Shown piece by piece: positions 48,101 to 57,486 of a DNA stretch of 64,000 nt. The first letter of the stretch is position 1. Each line of letters begins with the position of its first letter. Both the position numbers and the translations under genes were made by a program. The stretch comes from Streptomyces sp. NBC_00273 (lineage in GTDB: Bacteria > Actinomycetota > Actinomycetes > Streptomycetales > Streptomycetaceae): assembly GCF_036178145.1 (NCBI RefSeq), contig NZ_CP108067.1, forward strand, positions 2,170,001 to 2,234,000, read 5' to 3'. The notes beneath the pieces are model-generated. The model was given only the letters and a program-made list of their open reading frames with translations. It was not told the origin of the DNA and did no database searches.

Positions 48101-50059
48101 TCAGAGGGTCGAGTGGACCTCCAGGGCGGTGCGCACCGCGGACTCCAGGGCTCCCTCGATCCACGCCGGCTTGATGGAGGTGTGGCACCCGGCGAAGTGC
48201 AGGTTCCCTTCGGCCTTGCGGACGTGGGGGAAGAGTTCGGTGTGCTGGCCGGGCAGCAGCACGGAGGCCTCGCCGTAGGCGTACGGGTCGCGCATCCAGG
48301 ACTGGGTGCGCCCGACGCCGGTGTAGAAGACCTCGATCCGCTGCCCGAACACCTCCTGCACCCCGGCGAGCGCGCGCGGGTAGCGCTCCTCGTCGTCCAG
48401 GGAGTCCCACTTCAGGGCGTCGTCCGACCAGCTGTAGGAGGCGAGCACGACCCCGCCCGCGCTGCCCTCGACGGGGTAGGAGGGCTGGAACATGAAGCGG
48501 TTGGGGTTGTCGGTGGCCGAGCCGCCGCCGATGACGTGGGCCGCCTCGGGCTGGTCACGGGTGACCGCTCGGCAGGCCGCGTAGTGCGCGCGCTGCCCGC
48601 TGGAGATGCCGCGGTCGGCGACGGACGGGTGCGCGCCCAGCAGGGTGCCGTCGGCCGGGGTCTTCCCGAGCTGGTACGTGCGGTACAGGCCCGGCCGGAC
48701 CGCCTCCAGCTCGCGCTTCCAGTCGGCCTCGTCGAACTCCCACCAGCGGCGGCTGAATTCCAGCAGCACCTTGGTCGCCGCGTCGTAGTGCAGCTCGGTG
48801 ATCGCGCGCCGCTTGCCGTACGAGAGCGCGGGCGCGACCGGGATGTGGCGCAGCCCGGAGAAGGGCACGGTGATGATCGCGGTGTCGCCGGTGAAGGTCT
48901 CGCGCCGTACGGGGCTGCCGCCGCGGCCCTCGGAGACGGTCTCGATGCTGACCCCGCCCTCCCCGTGGGTGATCCGGGTGGCGCGGCGGTCGAGCCGGAC
49001 GAGGTCGTCGACGCGGGCGTAGAGGGCGTCGGCCAGGGTGGCGGTGCCGCCGGGCAGTTCGAAGAAGGCGGTGTCCGGGCTGATCAGCGAGGCCCCGATG
49101 AAGCTGTGCACGAAGGCGAGGTGCAGGCGGGAGGTGAGGTTCTCGACGGTGCCGATCAGGTCGATCGTCCGCTCGTCGAGCTTCGCTTCCTCCGTCAGAT
49201 AGCGGTACATCGACATGTGGCCGTAGCGCTGGATCACGCGGGCCCAGCCCTCGACGAGCTGCTTGTCCTTCTTGCCCTCGATCTCCCGCCGTACGGGGGC
49301 GAAGGCGTTGCGGACGATCTGCGCGGCGGGCAGGGCCTCGTAGGCCGCCGGGACCCCGAAGGACTTGTTGAGGGCCTGCGGGCTGCGCGCGTAATCGGCG
49401 CGGCGGACGCGGACGCCGTTGACGAAGATCCACGTACGGTAGGCGGGGCGGCCGGACCCGTCGACGTCGACCAGGTGGAAGCGCCGGCGCTTCAGCCCGA
49501 GACTGTCGATCAGCCCGGTGACCAGGGGGTGGCTGTCGGGAATGCGCATCGCGCCGGCCTCGGCGTACTGCTTGGGGTCGGCGAAGGGGGCCGCGGACTT
49601 CTCGTGGCCGCCGGTGCGGAAGGTCTTGATCCGGCCGCCCACCCGGTTGCCGTTCGCCTCGATGACGGTGACCTGGTGTCCGGCCTCGCGCAGCAGGTGG
49701 GCGGCGGTGAGCCCGGCGGGCCCGGCGCCGACGATCAGTACCTTCTTGCGGGTACGGGACCGGGGCAGGCCGTTCTTCAGCAGGATGTCGGAGTAACGGG
49801 GCACCAGGGGCTCGTCGTCCTCGTCGCGCACGAGGACGGCCCGGGCGATGGTGAGGCAGGTCTCCCAGTCGGGGCGGGCCGAGCCGGACGGGGCCTGCGG
49901 GGTCCCGGAGGCGGCGGCGACCGACAGGGCTCCGACTCCTGCGACGGCGGCCGCGCCGGCGATGACCTTGCGGCGGGAGGGGCGGCGGGAGGGCGTCGGG
50001 GCGGGCTCGCCGGAGGGTCCGGGCGTGGGATCGGGCGCGGGCACGGGTTCGATGATCAT
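48101..50059 (-). CDS. Tat-exported flavin amine oxidase, L-amino-acid/L-glutamate-oxidase-like
   Basis: 652 residues. A Pro-rich start precedes a twin-arginine signal, SRRKVIAG (28-35) with a hydrophobic Ala/Gly/Val stretch. The FAD-binding [17 protein letters not shown] lies at about 107-123, followed by [13 protein letters not shown], the amine-oxidase GG motif. [10 protein letters not shown] and the C-terminal [26 protein letters not shown] contact are intact. Length and layout match secreted Streptomyces L-amino-acid or L-glutamate oxidases, which make the 2-oxo acid, ammonia and hydrogen peroxide. Substrate specificity is not readable. ATG at 50059 with GGAGAG. Confidence 0.88.
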   Translation of the reverse strand: MIIEPVPAPDPTPGPSGEPAPTPSRRPSRRKVIAGAAAVAGVGALSVAAASGTPQAPSGSARPDWETCLTIARAVLVRDEDDEPLVPRYSDILLKNGLPRSRTRKKVLIVGAGPAGLTAAHLLREAGHQVTVIEANGNRVGGRIKTFRTGGHEKSAAPFADPKQYAEAGAMRIPDSHPLVTGLIDSLGLKRRRFHLVDVDGSGRPAYRTWIFVNGVRVRRADYARSPQALNKSFGVPAAYEALPAAQIVRNAFAPVRREIEGKKDKQLVEGWARVIQRYGHMSMYRYLTEEAKLDERTIDLIGTVENLTSRLHLAFVHSFIGASLISPDTAFFELPGGTATLADALYARVDDLVRLDRRATRITHGEGGVSIETVSEGRGGSPVRRETFTGDTAIITVPFSGLRHIPVAPALSYGKRRAITELHYDAATKVLLEFSRRWWEFDEADWKRELEAVRPGLYRTYQLGKTPADGTLLGAHPSVADRGISSGQRAHYAACRAVTRDQPEAAHVIGGGSATDNPNRFMFQPSYPVEGSAGGVVLASYSWSDDALKWDSLDDEERYPRALAGVQEVFGQRIEVFYTGVGRTQSWMRDPYAYGEASVLLPGQHTELFPHVRKAEGNLHFAGCHTSIKPAWIEGALESAVRTALEVHSTL

Positions 50060-50212
50060 GTATCAACTCTCCCGGCCCTCCGGCGTCTTGAGCGCCCAAA
50101 GGCACCTCTGCGGGGAACAACCACCCGGACGTGCGGTGTGGGCCCCCGAGGCTGACGAACTGGGATTCGTACCGGGCCGGACGCGGCGGGGCGGCCGATC
50201 CGGCACCACGGA

Positions 50213-50950
50213 TCAGCCGAGCCGGCGCACCCGCTGATTGGTCAGTTCGTACCGGGCTCCGATCACGGCCAGGTCCCCGGCCGCGATCTTGGCGGCGAGC
50301 TCCGGTTCCGCGGCGAGCCGTGCCCGCACCAGCCCTACGTTCGCGGTGATCGCGGCGTCGATCAGCGCGGCCCCGCGCAGCGAGCGATCGATCGCCGGGC
50401 GGATCTGATCGACGAGGTACTGCATGTGGCCGGGCAGCGGGGCCCCGTCCTCGGCGGCCCGGACGGCCGCGGCGACCGCCCCGCACGACTGGTGGCCGAG
50501 GACGACGACCAGGGGGATGCCCAGCTCGAGGACCCCGTAGGCGATGCTGCCGAGCACCGCCTCGTCCAGGACCTCGCCCGCCGACCGTACGGTCAGCAGA
50601 TCGCCCAGGCCCTGGTCGAAGACCAGTTCCGGGGGAACGCGGGAGTCGACGCAGCCGAGGACGACGGCGAAGGGGTGCTGGCCGCCGACCAGCGTCTGCC
50701 GCACGGTCCGCGTCTCGTCGGGGTGCCGCTCGTGCAGGGTCCGCCAGCGCGCGTTGCCCGTCTCCAGTTCCCGCAGCGCGGACGCGGGGGTGGCGGGCCG
50801 GGTCCGTCCGGGGCCTCCGGCAACGGGGGTGTCCGGGGTGCGGGGGGAACCGGCCACCAGGCCGGCCCCCAGGGCCACCGTGCCGGTCAGTACCACCCGG
50901 AGCAGCCGGCGCCGCCCCGGGCCGCCGCGACTTTCTACAGGGATGCTCAT
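50213..50950 (-). CDS. Exported beta-class carbonic anhydrase
   Basis: 245 residues from the ATG at 50950. An Arg-rich start (GRRRLLRVV) and hydrophobic segment to about 34 look like a Tat or Sec signal. The zinc-site motifs are intact: C100-x-D-x-R (CVDSR) and H153-x2-C156 (GHQSCGA). It interconverts carbon dioxide and bicarbonate, here outside the membrane. An in-frame ATG at 50971 with AGGAG three bases upstream would add MCIFCSD and may be the real start; the 50950 start would be leaderless behind an AT-rich box. Confidence 0.9.
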   Translation of the reverse strand: MSIPVESRGGPGRRRLLRVVLTGTVALGAGLVAGSPRTPDTPVAGGPGRTRPATPASALRELETGNARWRTLHERHPDETRTVRQTLVGGQHPFAVVLGCVDSRVPPELVFDQGLGDLLTVRSAGEVLDEAVLGSIAYGVLELGIPLVVVLGHQSCGAVAAAVRAAEDGAPLPGHMQYLVDQIRPAIDRSLRGAALIDAAITANVGLVRARLAAEPELAAKIAAGDLAVIGARYELTNQRVRRLG

Positions 50951-51011
50951 ATCAGAACAAAATATGCACATCCGCTCCTGAAGGGTGGGTGCCGCTCTCG
51001 GGCGGGACCCC

Positions 51012-51548
51012 TCAGCGGGGCGCCAGCAACCGTACGAGTACGGCGCCGAGCTGCTCGCGCACCCCTTCGTCGGTGATGACCCCGTCCGCGCCGACCGTGC
51101 CCCGGTCCACGGGGACGCGCACGCACGCCGACTCCACGATGTCCGCACCGGTGTAGCCCAGTACCGTCCGCAGCGTGGTCTCCGCGCCCCGGCCCCGGCC
51201 GGCGGCGGCCGCGTTGACCCAGGCCACGGGCTTGTCGCAGATCTCGGTGCCGCCGACCGTCCAGTCCAGCAGGTTTTTGAACGAGCCCGGCAGGGTGCCC
51301 GCGTACTCCGGGGTGCAGATCAGGATCGCCGCCGACGCAGCGATCGCCGCGCGCAGCTCCGCGACCGGGGCCGGCAGCGGGTCGGTGTCGTCGTCGGGAT
51401 TGAAGTGCGGCAGGGCGGCCAGGCCCCCGTAGAGCACGGTGCGCACCTGCGCGGGGGCCACGGCCCGCGCGGTGCGCAGCACGGCCTCGTTGGAGGATCC
51501 GGTCCGCAGGCTGCCGGACAGCAGGAGGATCAGGGGCGGTGTGGACAT
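51012..51548 (-). CDS. NADPH-dependent FMN reductase
   Basis: 178 residues, flavodoxin-like fold. The FMN-phosphate loop is GSLRTGSSN (12-20), and CTPEYAGTLPGSFKNLLDW is the diagnostic FMN-ring and dimer segment. It should reduce FMN or quinones with NAD(P)H in the cytosol. Located four bases downstream of an XRE-type regulator gene on the same strand, so the two form an operon; redox stress or a xenobiotic could be the signal. Confidence 0.92.
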   Translation of the reverse strand: MSTPPLILLLSGSLRTGSSNEAVLRTARAVAPAQVRTVLYGGLAALPHFNPDDDTDPLPAPVAELRAAIAASAAILICTPEYAGTLPGSFKNLLDWTVGGTEICDKPVAWVNAAAAGRGRGAETTLRTVLGYTGADIVESACVRVPVDRGTVGADGVITDEGVREQLGAVLVRLLAPR

Positions 51549-51552
51549 CCGG

Positions 51553-52419
51553 TCAACCTACTTCCGAGGGGAACCGTTCGGTGCCGAGTACCCGGAGCAG
51601 GGCGAGACGGTCGGCCGTGTCCGAGCCGGGCGGCGGGGTGAAGAGCACGAGGCGCTGGTCTTCCTCCTGGGCGAGGAGCACCTGGCAGTCGAGGTCGACG
51701 GGACCGACGGCCGGGTGGATGACCCGCATCCGGCTGCGGCGCCGGACGGCGACCTCGTGCAGGTCCCACAGACCGGCGAAGTCCTCGCTGGCCTCCCGCA
51801 GGCGGTCGACCAGCCGGCCGGCCACCGGATCGGCGGCGCCCCGGCGGGCGACGGCGGCGCGCAGGTCCGCGACGTGCAGCCGGCTGTAGTGGTCGTGCTC
51901 TTCGGCCGGGTACGCCCCCCGCGCGGCGGGGTCGGCGAACCAGCGCCAGATCACGTTGCGCCCGTGCTCGGAGACCGTGCACACGCCGCCCAGCAGGGAC
52001 CGTGCCAGGTCGTTCTGGGCCAGGACGTCGCCCAGGTCGCTGAGTACCTGGGCCGCGGTGCCGGGCAGTTGGTCCAGCAGGTGGAGCAGGCCCGCGCCGA
52101 CCCGGTCGCCTCCGACCCGCCCGGCGGGCGGGCGGTGCCCGGCGAGCAGGTGGAGGTGGTCGCGTTCGTCGTCGCTGAGCCGCAGGGCGCGGGCCAGCGA
52201 GGAAAGGATCTGCGGTGACGGCTGCGGGCCGCGGGCCTGCTCCATCCGCATGTAGTAGTCGGCCGACATCCCGGCGAGCTGGGCGACCTCCTCGCGCCGC
52301 AGCCCCGCCGTCCGCCGCCTCGGCCCCGCGGCCAGCCCCACGTCCGACGGACGCACGCGGTCACGCGAGCGGCGGAGGAAATCGGCGAGTTCCCGGCGAT
52401 CGATCGTCATATTGATCAT
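51553..52419 (-). CDS. XRE family regulator with MLTR/MmyB-type ligand-binding domain
   Basis: 288 residues. The N-terminal HTH_31 domain has RRTAGLRREEVAQLAGMSADYYMRME, the actinobacterial MmyB-like pattern, followed by SSLARALRLSDDERDHLHLLAG. The C-terminal PAS-like MLTR domain (about 105-280) has NVIWRWFADP and LHEVAVRRRSR. Such proteins sense hydrophobic ligands. Start is ATG at 52419; a second ATG three codons on is possible. It leads the two-gene unit with the FMN reductase and is divergent from an alpha/beta hydrolase, which it may also regulate. Confidence 0.9.
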   Translation of the reverse strand: MINMTIDRRELADFLRRSRDRVRPSDVGLAAGPRRRTAGLRREEVAQLAGMSADYYMRMEQARGPQPSPQILSSLARALRLSDDERDHLHLLAGHRPPAGRVGGDRVGAGLLHLLDQLPGTAAQVLSDLGDVLAQNDLARSLLGGVCTVSEHGRNVIWRWFADPAARGAYPAEEHDHYSRLHVADLRAAVARRGAADPVAGRLVDRLREASEDFAGLWDLHEVAVRRRSRMRVIHPAVGPVDLDCQVLLAQEEDQRLVLFTPPPGSDTADRLALLRVLGTERFPSEVG

Positions 52420-52589
52420 TCTGCCGGACGGGGCTGCGCGCGGGACGGGGTTGCGCGCCGGACCGGGCGCACCTGGGATCCCCGGTCCTAGGTTCGAGCG
52501 GGCTCTGCCGCCCGCAGGACGGCGGCGGCAATGTGGGCGGAGCCGGAGCGAAGGGCCCGGCGCCCACCGCCCCAGAAGGAGCAGCCGCC

Positions 52590-53423
52590 ATGTCCGCCCG
52601 TGCCACCCTCACCGCCACCACCACCGCCCCCCGTACCGCGACCGTGCAGGTCGCCGACGCCCGGGTCCCCTACGACCGCGCCGGCTCGGGCCCCGCGCTG
52701 GTGCTCGTCCACGGCACCGGATCGGGCGGCTCCGCCGTGAACTGGAGCCGGCTGCTGCCGCGTTTCACCGACGACCGCACCGTCATCACCCCGGACCTCT
52801 CGGGCACCGAGCGCGCCGTGGACGACGGGGCGCCGCTGACCGTGGAGGGTCTGGCCGCCCAGGTCATCGCCGTCATCGAGGACGCGGACGCCGGTCCGGT
52901 TGACCTGCTGGGCTTCTCCATGGGCGCGCCGGTGTCCGCCGCCGTCGCGGCCCTGCGCCCCGACCTCGTACGCCGTCTGGTCCTGGTCGCCGGATGGGCC
53001 CACACCGACAGCGACGAGTACCTGCGCAACCTCTTCACCCTGTGGAAGCAGCTCGGCACCTCCGACCCGGCCGCCTTCGGCCGCGCCGTCGCCATGACCG
53101 GCTTCAGCCGCGGGTTCCTCAACGCGATCGGCCGCGAGCAGGTGGAGCTGCTGATCCCCAACATGCCGCCCACCCCCGGCACCCTGCGCCACGTCGACCT
53201 CGACACCCGCATCGACATCCGCGACCTGCTGCCGCGCATCCAGGCCGAGACGCTGGTGATCGGTTGCACCCAGGACATCACCGTCCCGGTGGAGAACAGC
53301 CGCGCCCTGCACGCGGCGATCGGCAACAGCCGCTACGCCGAGATCGACGCCGGGCACGTCGCGTTCTTCGAGAAGGAGGACGAGTTCGTGCGGCTGGTGA
53401 ACGAGTTCGTCCCCGCTGCGTGA
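52590..53423 (+). CDS. Alpha/beta hydrolase
   Basis: 277 residues. HGTG oxyanion motif at 41-44, nucleophile S110 in GFSMGAP, acid in GCTQDITVP and histidine in AGHVAFF complete the triad. No signal peptide. The start is ATG at 52590 behind AGAAGGAG. Divergent from the XRE/MLTR regulator across 170 bases, an arrangement common for MLTR regulators and their target enzymes. Reaction unknown (esterase, lactonase or haloperoxidase-like). Confidence 0.9.
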   Translation: MSARATLTATTTAPRTATVQVADARVPYDRAGSGPALVLVHGTGSGGSAVNWSRLLPRFTDDRTVITPDLSGTERAVDDGAPLTVEGLAAQVIAVIEDADAGPVDLLGFSMGAPVSAAVAALRPDLVRRLVLVAGWAHTDSDEYLRNLFTLWKQLGTSDPAAFGRAVAMTGFSRGFLNAIGREQVELLIPNMPPTPGTLRHVDLDTRIDIRDLLPRIQAETLVIGCTQDITVPVENSRALHAAIGNSRYAEIDAGHVAFFEKEDEFVRLVNEFVPAA

Positions 53424-53424
53424 T

Positions 53425-53480
53425 CCGCTGCGCGACGAGGACGTCGCGCAGCGGGGCGGGCCCGGCCGGCCGGGCCCGCC
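53425..53480. terminator. Two abutting perfect hairpins between convergent genes
   Basis: Hairpin 1: CCGCTGCGCGAC (53425-53436) with GTCGCGCAGCGG (53443-53454), 12 perfect pairs and a 6-base loop. Hairpin 2: a perfect 26-base palindrome at 53455-53480 (arms GGCGGGCCCGGCC and its complement). They fill the whole gap between the hydrolase and ABC exporter stops, a strong two-way terminator. Confidence 0.75.
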
Positions 53481-53481
53481 G

Positions 53482-55299
53482 TCAGCTGAGGTCCGAGCGC
53501 GCGGCGGAGGCGTCGTCGAGGAAGCCCCCCGACTGGTGCTGCCACAGCTTCGCGTAGGCGCCCTCCGAGGCGAGCAACTCCTCGTGCGTGCCGCGTTCGA
53601 CGATGTGTCCGCGGTCGAGGACGACGAGCTGGTCCATGGTCGCGACCGTACTCAGCCGGTGCGCCACCACGAGGGCCGTGCGGCCCTCCATGAGCCGCCA
53701 CAGCGCCTCTTGGACGAGGATCTCGCTCTCCGAGTCCAGGGCGCTGGTCGCCTCGTCGAGCAGCAGGATCGGCGCGTCGCGCAGGATCGCCCGGGCGAGC
53801 GCGACGCGCTGGCGCTGTCCGCCGGACAGCTTGACGCCGCGCTCGCCCACCATCGTGTCGAAGCCGTCGGGCAGGGCTTCGGTGAACTCCGTGACGTGCG
53901 CCGCCTCGGCCGCACGGCGGATCTCGGCCTCGGTGGCGTCCGGCCGGGCGAAGGCGATGTTCTCCCGCAGGGTGCGGTGGAACATCGCCGGGTCCTGCGG
54001 GACGTAGGCGATCAGGCTGCGCAGGTCGGCCTGGCGCAGGCGGGTGATGTCCTGGCCGCCGATCGTGATCCGGCCGGATTCGATGTCCGTCATCCGCATC
54101 AGCAGCCGGGTGAGCGTGGTCTTGCCCCCGCCGGACCGGCCGACGAGGCCGATCTTCGTTCCGCCGGGCACATCCAGGTCGAGGCTGTCGAAGAGCGGCT
54201 TGCCGCCGCCGTGGGCGAAGGTGACCCGCTCGAAGCGGACGGCGGAGGACCCGGGCCGCAGCGGTTCGGGGGATGCCGGGTCGAGTACGGTCGGCGGCGT
54301 GAGCAGCAGTTCGGTGAACTGTGCGGCCTCCGTCATCGAGCTCTCCAGCCGGCGGTAGATCTGGTTGAACTCGAACATGATCCGTGTCGCGCTGGCGTAG
54401 TAGGTGAAGGCGACGATGACCGCCTCCACGCCGTGTTCTCCCCCGCCGAGCGTGACGGCGAGCAGCAGGCCCAGCGCGTTGGTCAGTACGGACATCGGTG
54501 CGACCAGCGTGTCGATGCGCAGGTTGCCGTAGTCCCAGGAGCGCAGGGTGAGGCGGCGCGACTCCGCGACGCGCGAGCGGTGCTCGGCCGCCTCGCGTTC
54601 TTCGGCGGCGAAGGCCCGGACGGTGTCCATGTTCATCAGGCTGTCGGCGACGTGGCCCGACACCCGGGCGATGGCCTCCTCGCGCTGGGCGACGAGTCCT
54701 TGGCGGCGCCGGATCAGCGGCGCCACGCCCAGCGCCGTCACGGCGATCATGATCAGGAGTCCGGCCACGAGCAGCGGGTCGTACTGCCACAGCACCACGG
54801 AGGCGAACACCAGCGGTACGAAGCTGCCCATCACCGAGAAGGTCAGGGTGTCGACGAACTCCTCGAAGCGGGAGGCGAAGCTGAGCACCCGTTTGGTCAG
54901 CGACCCGGCGAAGTTGTCGTGGAAGAACGCGGCGTCCTTGGCGAACAGTTCGTCCATGCCGACCACGTACAGGTGCTCGATGCCGCGGGCGTCGAGGCGG
55001 TTGAGGCAGTGCAGGCCGAGGCGCCACAGCGCCTCCGCGAGGAGCAGGACCCCGGCGAAGCCGAGGACGTACGGCAGCATCGCGTCGACGGTGGTGCTGC
55101 CGCCCCCGGCGATGCGGCCGACGAGTTTGGCGACGATCAGCGGCGCGATGTAGTTGATGCCGATGTTGCCCAGCGCCGGGAGCAGCATCGCGGGTGCGGT
55201 CAGCCATCGAAGGCGGACCAACTCCCGTCCGTAGTAGCGAAGTGCGAGGATGACCGGGCCTTTGCCCGGTGGATTTTCGGGCGGTTCAGGCGTTCCCAT
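53482..55299 (-). CDS. ABC exporter, fused membrane and ATPase half-transporter
   Basis: 605 residues. The N-terminal half has about six transmembrane helices of the ABC exporter type 1 fold. The C-terminal ATPase has Walker A GRSGGGKTT, Q-loop YVPQDPAMF, signature LSGGQRQRVALARA, Walker B ILLLDEATSALD and the H-loop AHRLST, all intact. A half-transporter of this kind works as a homodimer and exports lipids, drugs or peptides. Start is ATG at 55299 with AGGG upstream; the open frame before it is not supported. No substrate clue nearby. Confidence 0.92.
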   Translation of the reverse strand: MGTPEPPENPPGKGPVILALRYYGRELVRLRWLTAPAMLLPALGNIGINYIAPLIVAKLVGRIAGGGSTTVDAMLPYVLGFAGVLLLAEALWRLGLHCLNRLDARGIEHLYVVGMDELFAKDAAFFHDNFAGSLTKRVLSFASRFEEFVDTLTFSVMGSFVPLVFASVVLWQYDPLLVAGLLIMIAVTALGVAPLIRRRQGLVAQREEAIARVSGHVADSLMNMDTVRAFAAEEREAAEHRSRVAESRRLTLRSWDYGNLRIDTLVAPMSVLTNALGLLLAVTLGGGEHGVEAVIVAFTYYASATRIMFEFNQIYRRLESSMTEAAQFTELLLTPPTVLDPASPEPLRPGSSAVRFERVTFAHGGGKPLFDSLDLDVPGGTKIGLVGRSGGGKTTLTRLLMRMTDIESGRITIGGQDITRLRQADLRSLIAYVPQDPAMFHRTLRENIAFARPDATEAEIRRAAEAAHVTEFTEALPDGFDTMVGERGVKLSGGQRQRVALARAILRDAPILLLDEATSALDSESEILVQEALWRLMEGRTALVVAHRLSTVATMDQLVVLDRGHIVERGTHEELLASEGAYAKLWQHQSGGFLDDASAARSDLS

Positions 55300-55427
55300 T
55301 GCAACCCTGTGCTGTCGTGTGCGGGCGGTTTGCAGGAACTGGAAGTGTCCCGTGGCGGTGTCCGCGCGGTCCAAGGGTTTTCCCGGATGGCGGTATCTCG
55401 TACCCGTTCGCGCCCGGGAACGGCGGA

Positions 55428-55457
55428 GGGCCGTTCCGGATCGCTCCGGAACGGCCC
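55428..55457 (-). terminator. Strong hairpin terminator after the exported deiminase gene
   Basis: GGGCCGTTCCGGA (55428-55440) and TCCGGAACGGCCC (55445-55457) form 13 perfect pairs around a TCGC tetraloop, 36 bases past the deiminase stop on the minus strand. It also separates that gene from the ABC exporter downstream. Confidence 0.8.
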
Positions 55458-55492
55458 CGCGTAGACCTTGCGCTGTGGTGTGCGGCTGCCGG

Positions 55493-56650
55493 TTACGGGA
55501 CGGGCTGCTGCTGGGTGACGCAGTGGATCCCGCCGCCGCCGGTGCCGAGCCGGTCGATGTTGAGCTGCTCGATGGTGCGGCCGGGGTAGAGCCGGGCGAG
55601 GGTGGCCTTGACCGCGGTGTCGGCGCGGCTGTCGCCGAAGTGGGCGCTGATGACGGCGCCGTTGCACAGGTAGTAGTTGGCGTAGGAGGCGAGGAAGTCC
55701 GGGTTGGAGGAGCGGATCTTGTTGTAGTCGGGGCCCTGGATCTGGTCGACCGTCATGCGCGTGCCGTCGGCGGCGGTGGACGCGGAGAGGATCTGGTACT
55801 GCTGGCGGGCGTCCTTGGCGTACACGTCGTTGTCGGAGGCCAGGGGCATCTGGACGGCGGCTCGGCCGGGGGTGAGGAAGCGCGAGGTCGCATCGACGTG
55901 GTCGTCGGTGATGTCCTGGCTCTTGACCCCGTCGAACCAGATGACCTTGGAGGCGCCGTAGGCGGCGAGCACGGCGGCCTCGATCTGCGCCTCCGTCTTG
56001 TTGGGGTTGCGGTTCTTGTTCACCAGGCTGCTGCGGGTGGCCATCAGGGTGCCGGCGCCGTCCTGTTCGATCGCGCCGCCCTCGCCGACCAGCGCGGCTG
56101 CGGTGAAGGGGACCCCGACGTAGGAGGCGATCCGGCCGGCGACCAGGTTGTCCCGGGAGTGGGCCTGCTTCTTGCCCCAGCCGTTGAAGTTGAGGCCGAC
56201 GGCGTCCAGACCGCCGGATCCGTTGGTGCGGAAGACGGGACCCGTGTCGCGCATCCAACAGTCGTCGACGGGGATGGTGCTGATGACGGTGACGGTGGAG
56301 CCGCACATCGAGCGGGCCTTGGCCGCGCTGCCGGAGTTGGCGCAGATGTAGACCGGCTCGTACTTGGCGATGGTCCGTGCGATGAGCGCGATGTCCTGCT
56401 GGACGCCGCTGAGCGTGTTGCCCCAGATCGAGGTGGAGTCCGGCCAGGCCATCCAGGTGCGGGTGTGCCGGACGTCCTCGATCGGCACGCGGAAGGCGCC
56501 CGCGGCCGCGGGGCGGATCGCGGCGGCGGCGCCGGCCCGCCCTTCGGTCGCGGCCAGGGCGGCCGCGGCGGCGGTGAGTCCCGCCGCCGCCAGGAACCTG
56601 CGCCTCCCCATGCCCTCGCTTGCGGGCCGGTTCATTGCGTGATCGTTCAT
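55493..56650 (-). CDS. Tat-exported agmatine deiminase family protein
   Basis: 385 residues. The twin-arginine signal is GRRRFLAAAG (15-24) with an Ala-rich hydrophobic stretch. The guanidino-modifying fold follows: TWMAWPDSTSIWG, VDDCWMRDTGPVF, GEGGAIEQDG and the C-terminal catalytic cysteine C377 in GGGGIHCVTQQ. The enzyme class hydrolyses a guanidino group, for example agmatine to N-carbamoylputrescine plus ammonia, here outside the membrane. Start is ATG at 56650 with GGAGGA six bases upstream. Divergent from a TetR gene. It is a paralogue of the cytosolic enzyme at 62888-63901. Confidence 0.9.
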   Translation of the reverse strand: MNDHAMNRPASEGMGRRRFLAAAGLTAAAAALAATEGRAGAAAAIRPAAAGAFRVPIEDVRHTRTWMAWPDSTSIWGNTLSGVQQDIALIARTIAKYEPVYICANSGSAAKARSMCGSTVTVISTIPVDDCWMRDTGPVFRTNGSGGLDAVGLNFNGWGKKQAHSRDNLVAGRIASYVGVPFTAAALVGEGGAIEQDGAGTLMATRSSLVNKNRNPNKTEAQIEAAVLAAYGASKVIWFDGVKSQDITDDHVDATSRFLTPGRAAVQMPLASDNDVYAKDARQQYQILSASTAADGTRMTVDQIQGPDYNKIRSSNPDFLASYANYYLCNGAVISAHFGDSRADTAVKATLARLYPGRTIEQLNIDRLGTGGGGIHCVTQQQPVP

Positions 56651-56713
56651 GTGGGGGTCCTCCGATGGCTCAACTCCCCGCGGGGACAGCGGGGTTGACC
56701 GGAAAGCTAAAAC

Positions 56714-56731
56714 TGGCCAAGCGCTCGGTCA
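56714..56731. promoter_or_regulatory. Imperfect palindrome, candidate TetR operator upstream of the exported deiminase
   Basis: The 18-base site TGGCCAAGCGCTCGGTCA is symmetrical at 14 of 18 positions and has the CAAGCGCT(C/T)GG core common to TetR operators. Read on the minus strand it is GACCGA-N4-TTGGCC. Flanking AGCTA (56705) and TAGCT (56733) extend the dyad. It lies between the deiminase and TetR starts. Confidence 0.6.
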
Positions 56732-56807
56732 ATAGCTTGGACGAGGTCATTCCGGTGGATCGTGGAAAGCCCCAGGTCGCGGACCGAAGGCTGGTTAGAG
56801 TGACGTC

Positions 56808-57476
56808 ATGGCAGCTGTCGCGAAGGACTCCGGGGGCCGGCCGGCCGCTCCCCCTGCAAGGGCCGGCCGGCCTCGGGCCTCGGCGAAGGGCGAACAGACC
56901 CGCGCGCGACTGATCGCCGCCGCGCGGACCCTGCTCGCGGGCGAGATGAGCGAGGGCTTCACCACCCGCAACGTCGCCGCGCTGTCCGGCGTTTCGCACG
57001 GAATGTGCCACTACCACTTCCAGGACCGGACCGATCTCGTCCTGGCGGTCGTCCAGGACATCCGTCCGGAATGGATCACGCCCCTGGAAGCGGCGGTGTC
57101 GGGCCCCGGCCCCTTCGCCGAGCGCGCCGAACGGGTCGTCCAGTTGCTCGGCCGGCCCGAGGGCGCCGAGCTCTCCCACCTCCATTCCGCCCTGCACTGG
57201 CAGGCGTTGAACGACGCCCGGGTCCGGGAGGGCCTGGAAGCCGAGTACCGGCGCTGGCGCGCCTGCTTCGTCGCCCTCTTCCAGGTCCTGGCCGACGAAC
57301 ACGACGGCGACCTCGACCCGCGCCCCCTGGGACTGGCCGTGGCCGCCGCCGTGGACGGCCTGGCGGCCATGGACTCCCTCGGCGCCGAAGCCGGTACGGG
57401 GCCGGTCCTGCGGACCTTGATCCGTACCCTCGCTGCGGGAGCCGCAGGAGCTGCGGGAGCCGGATCCGGGCCGTGA
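56808..57476 (+). CDS. TetR/AcrR family regulator of the deiminase module
   Basis: 222 residues. A basic N-terminal extension (RAGRPRASAKGEQTRARL) precedes the helix-turn-helix FTTRNVAALSGVSHGMCHYHF, a BetI-like variant. The C-terminal ligand domain is helical and ends in an Ala/Gly-rich tail. ATG at 56808. Divergent from the exported deiminase and convergent with the ABC importer operon; its place inside the module makes agmatine, putrescine or a related amine a plausible ligand. Confidence 0.9.
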   Translation: MAAVAKDSGGRPAAPPARAGRPRASAKGEQTRARLIAAARTLLAGEMSEGFTTRNVAALSGVSHGMCHYHFQDRTDLVLAVVQDIRPEWITPLEAAVSGPGPFAERAERVVQLLGRPEGAELSHLHSALHWQALNDARVREGLEAEYRRWRACFVALFQVLADEHDGDLDPRPLGLAVAAAVDGLAAMDSLGAEAGTGPVLRTLIRTLAAGAAGAAGAGSGP

Positions 57477-57486
57477 CCGGCCCCCG

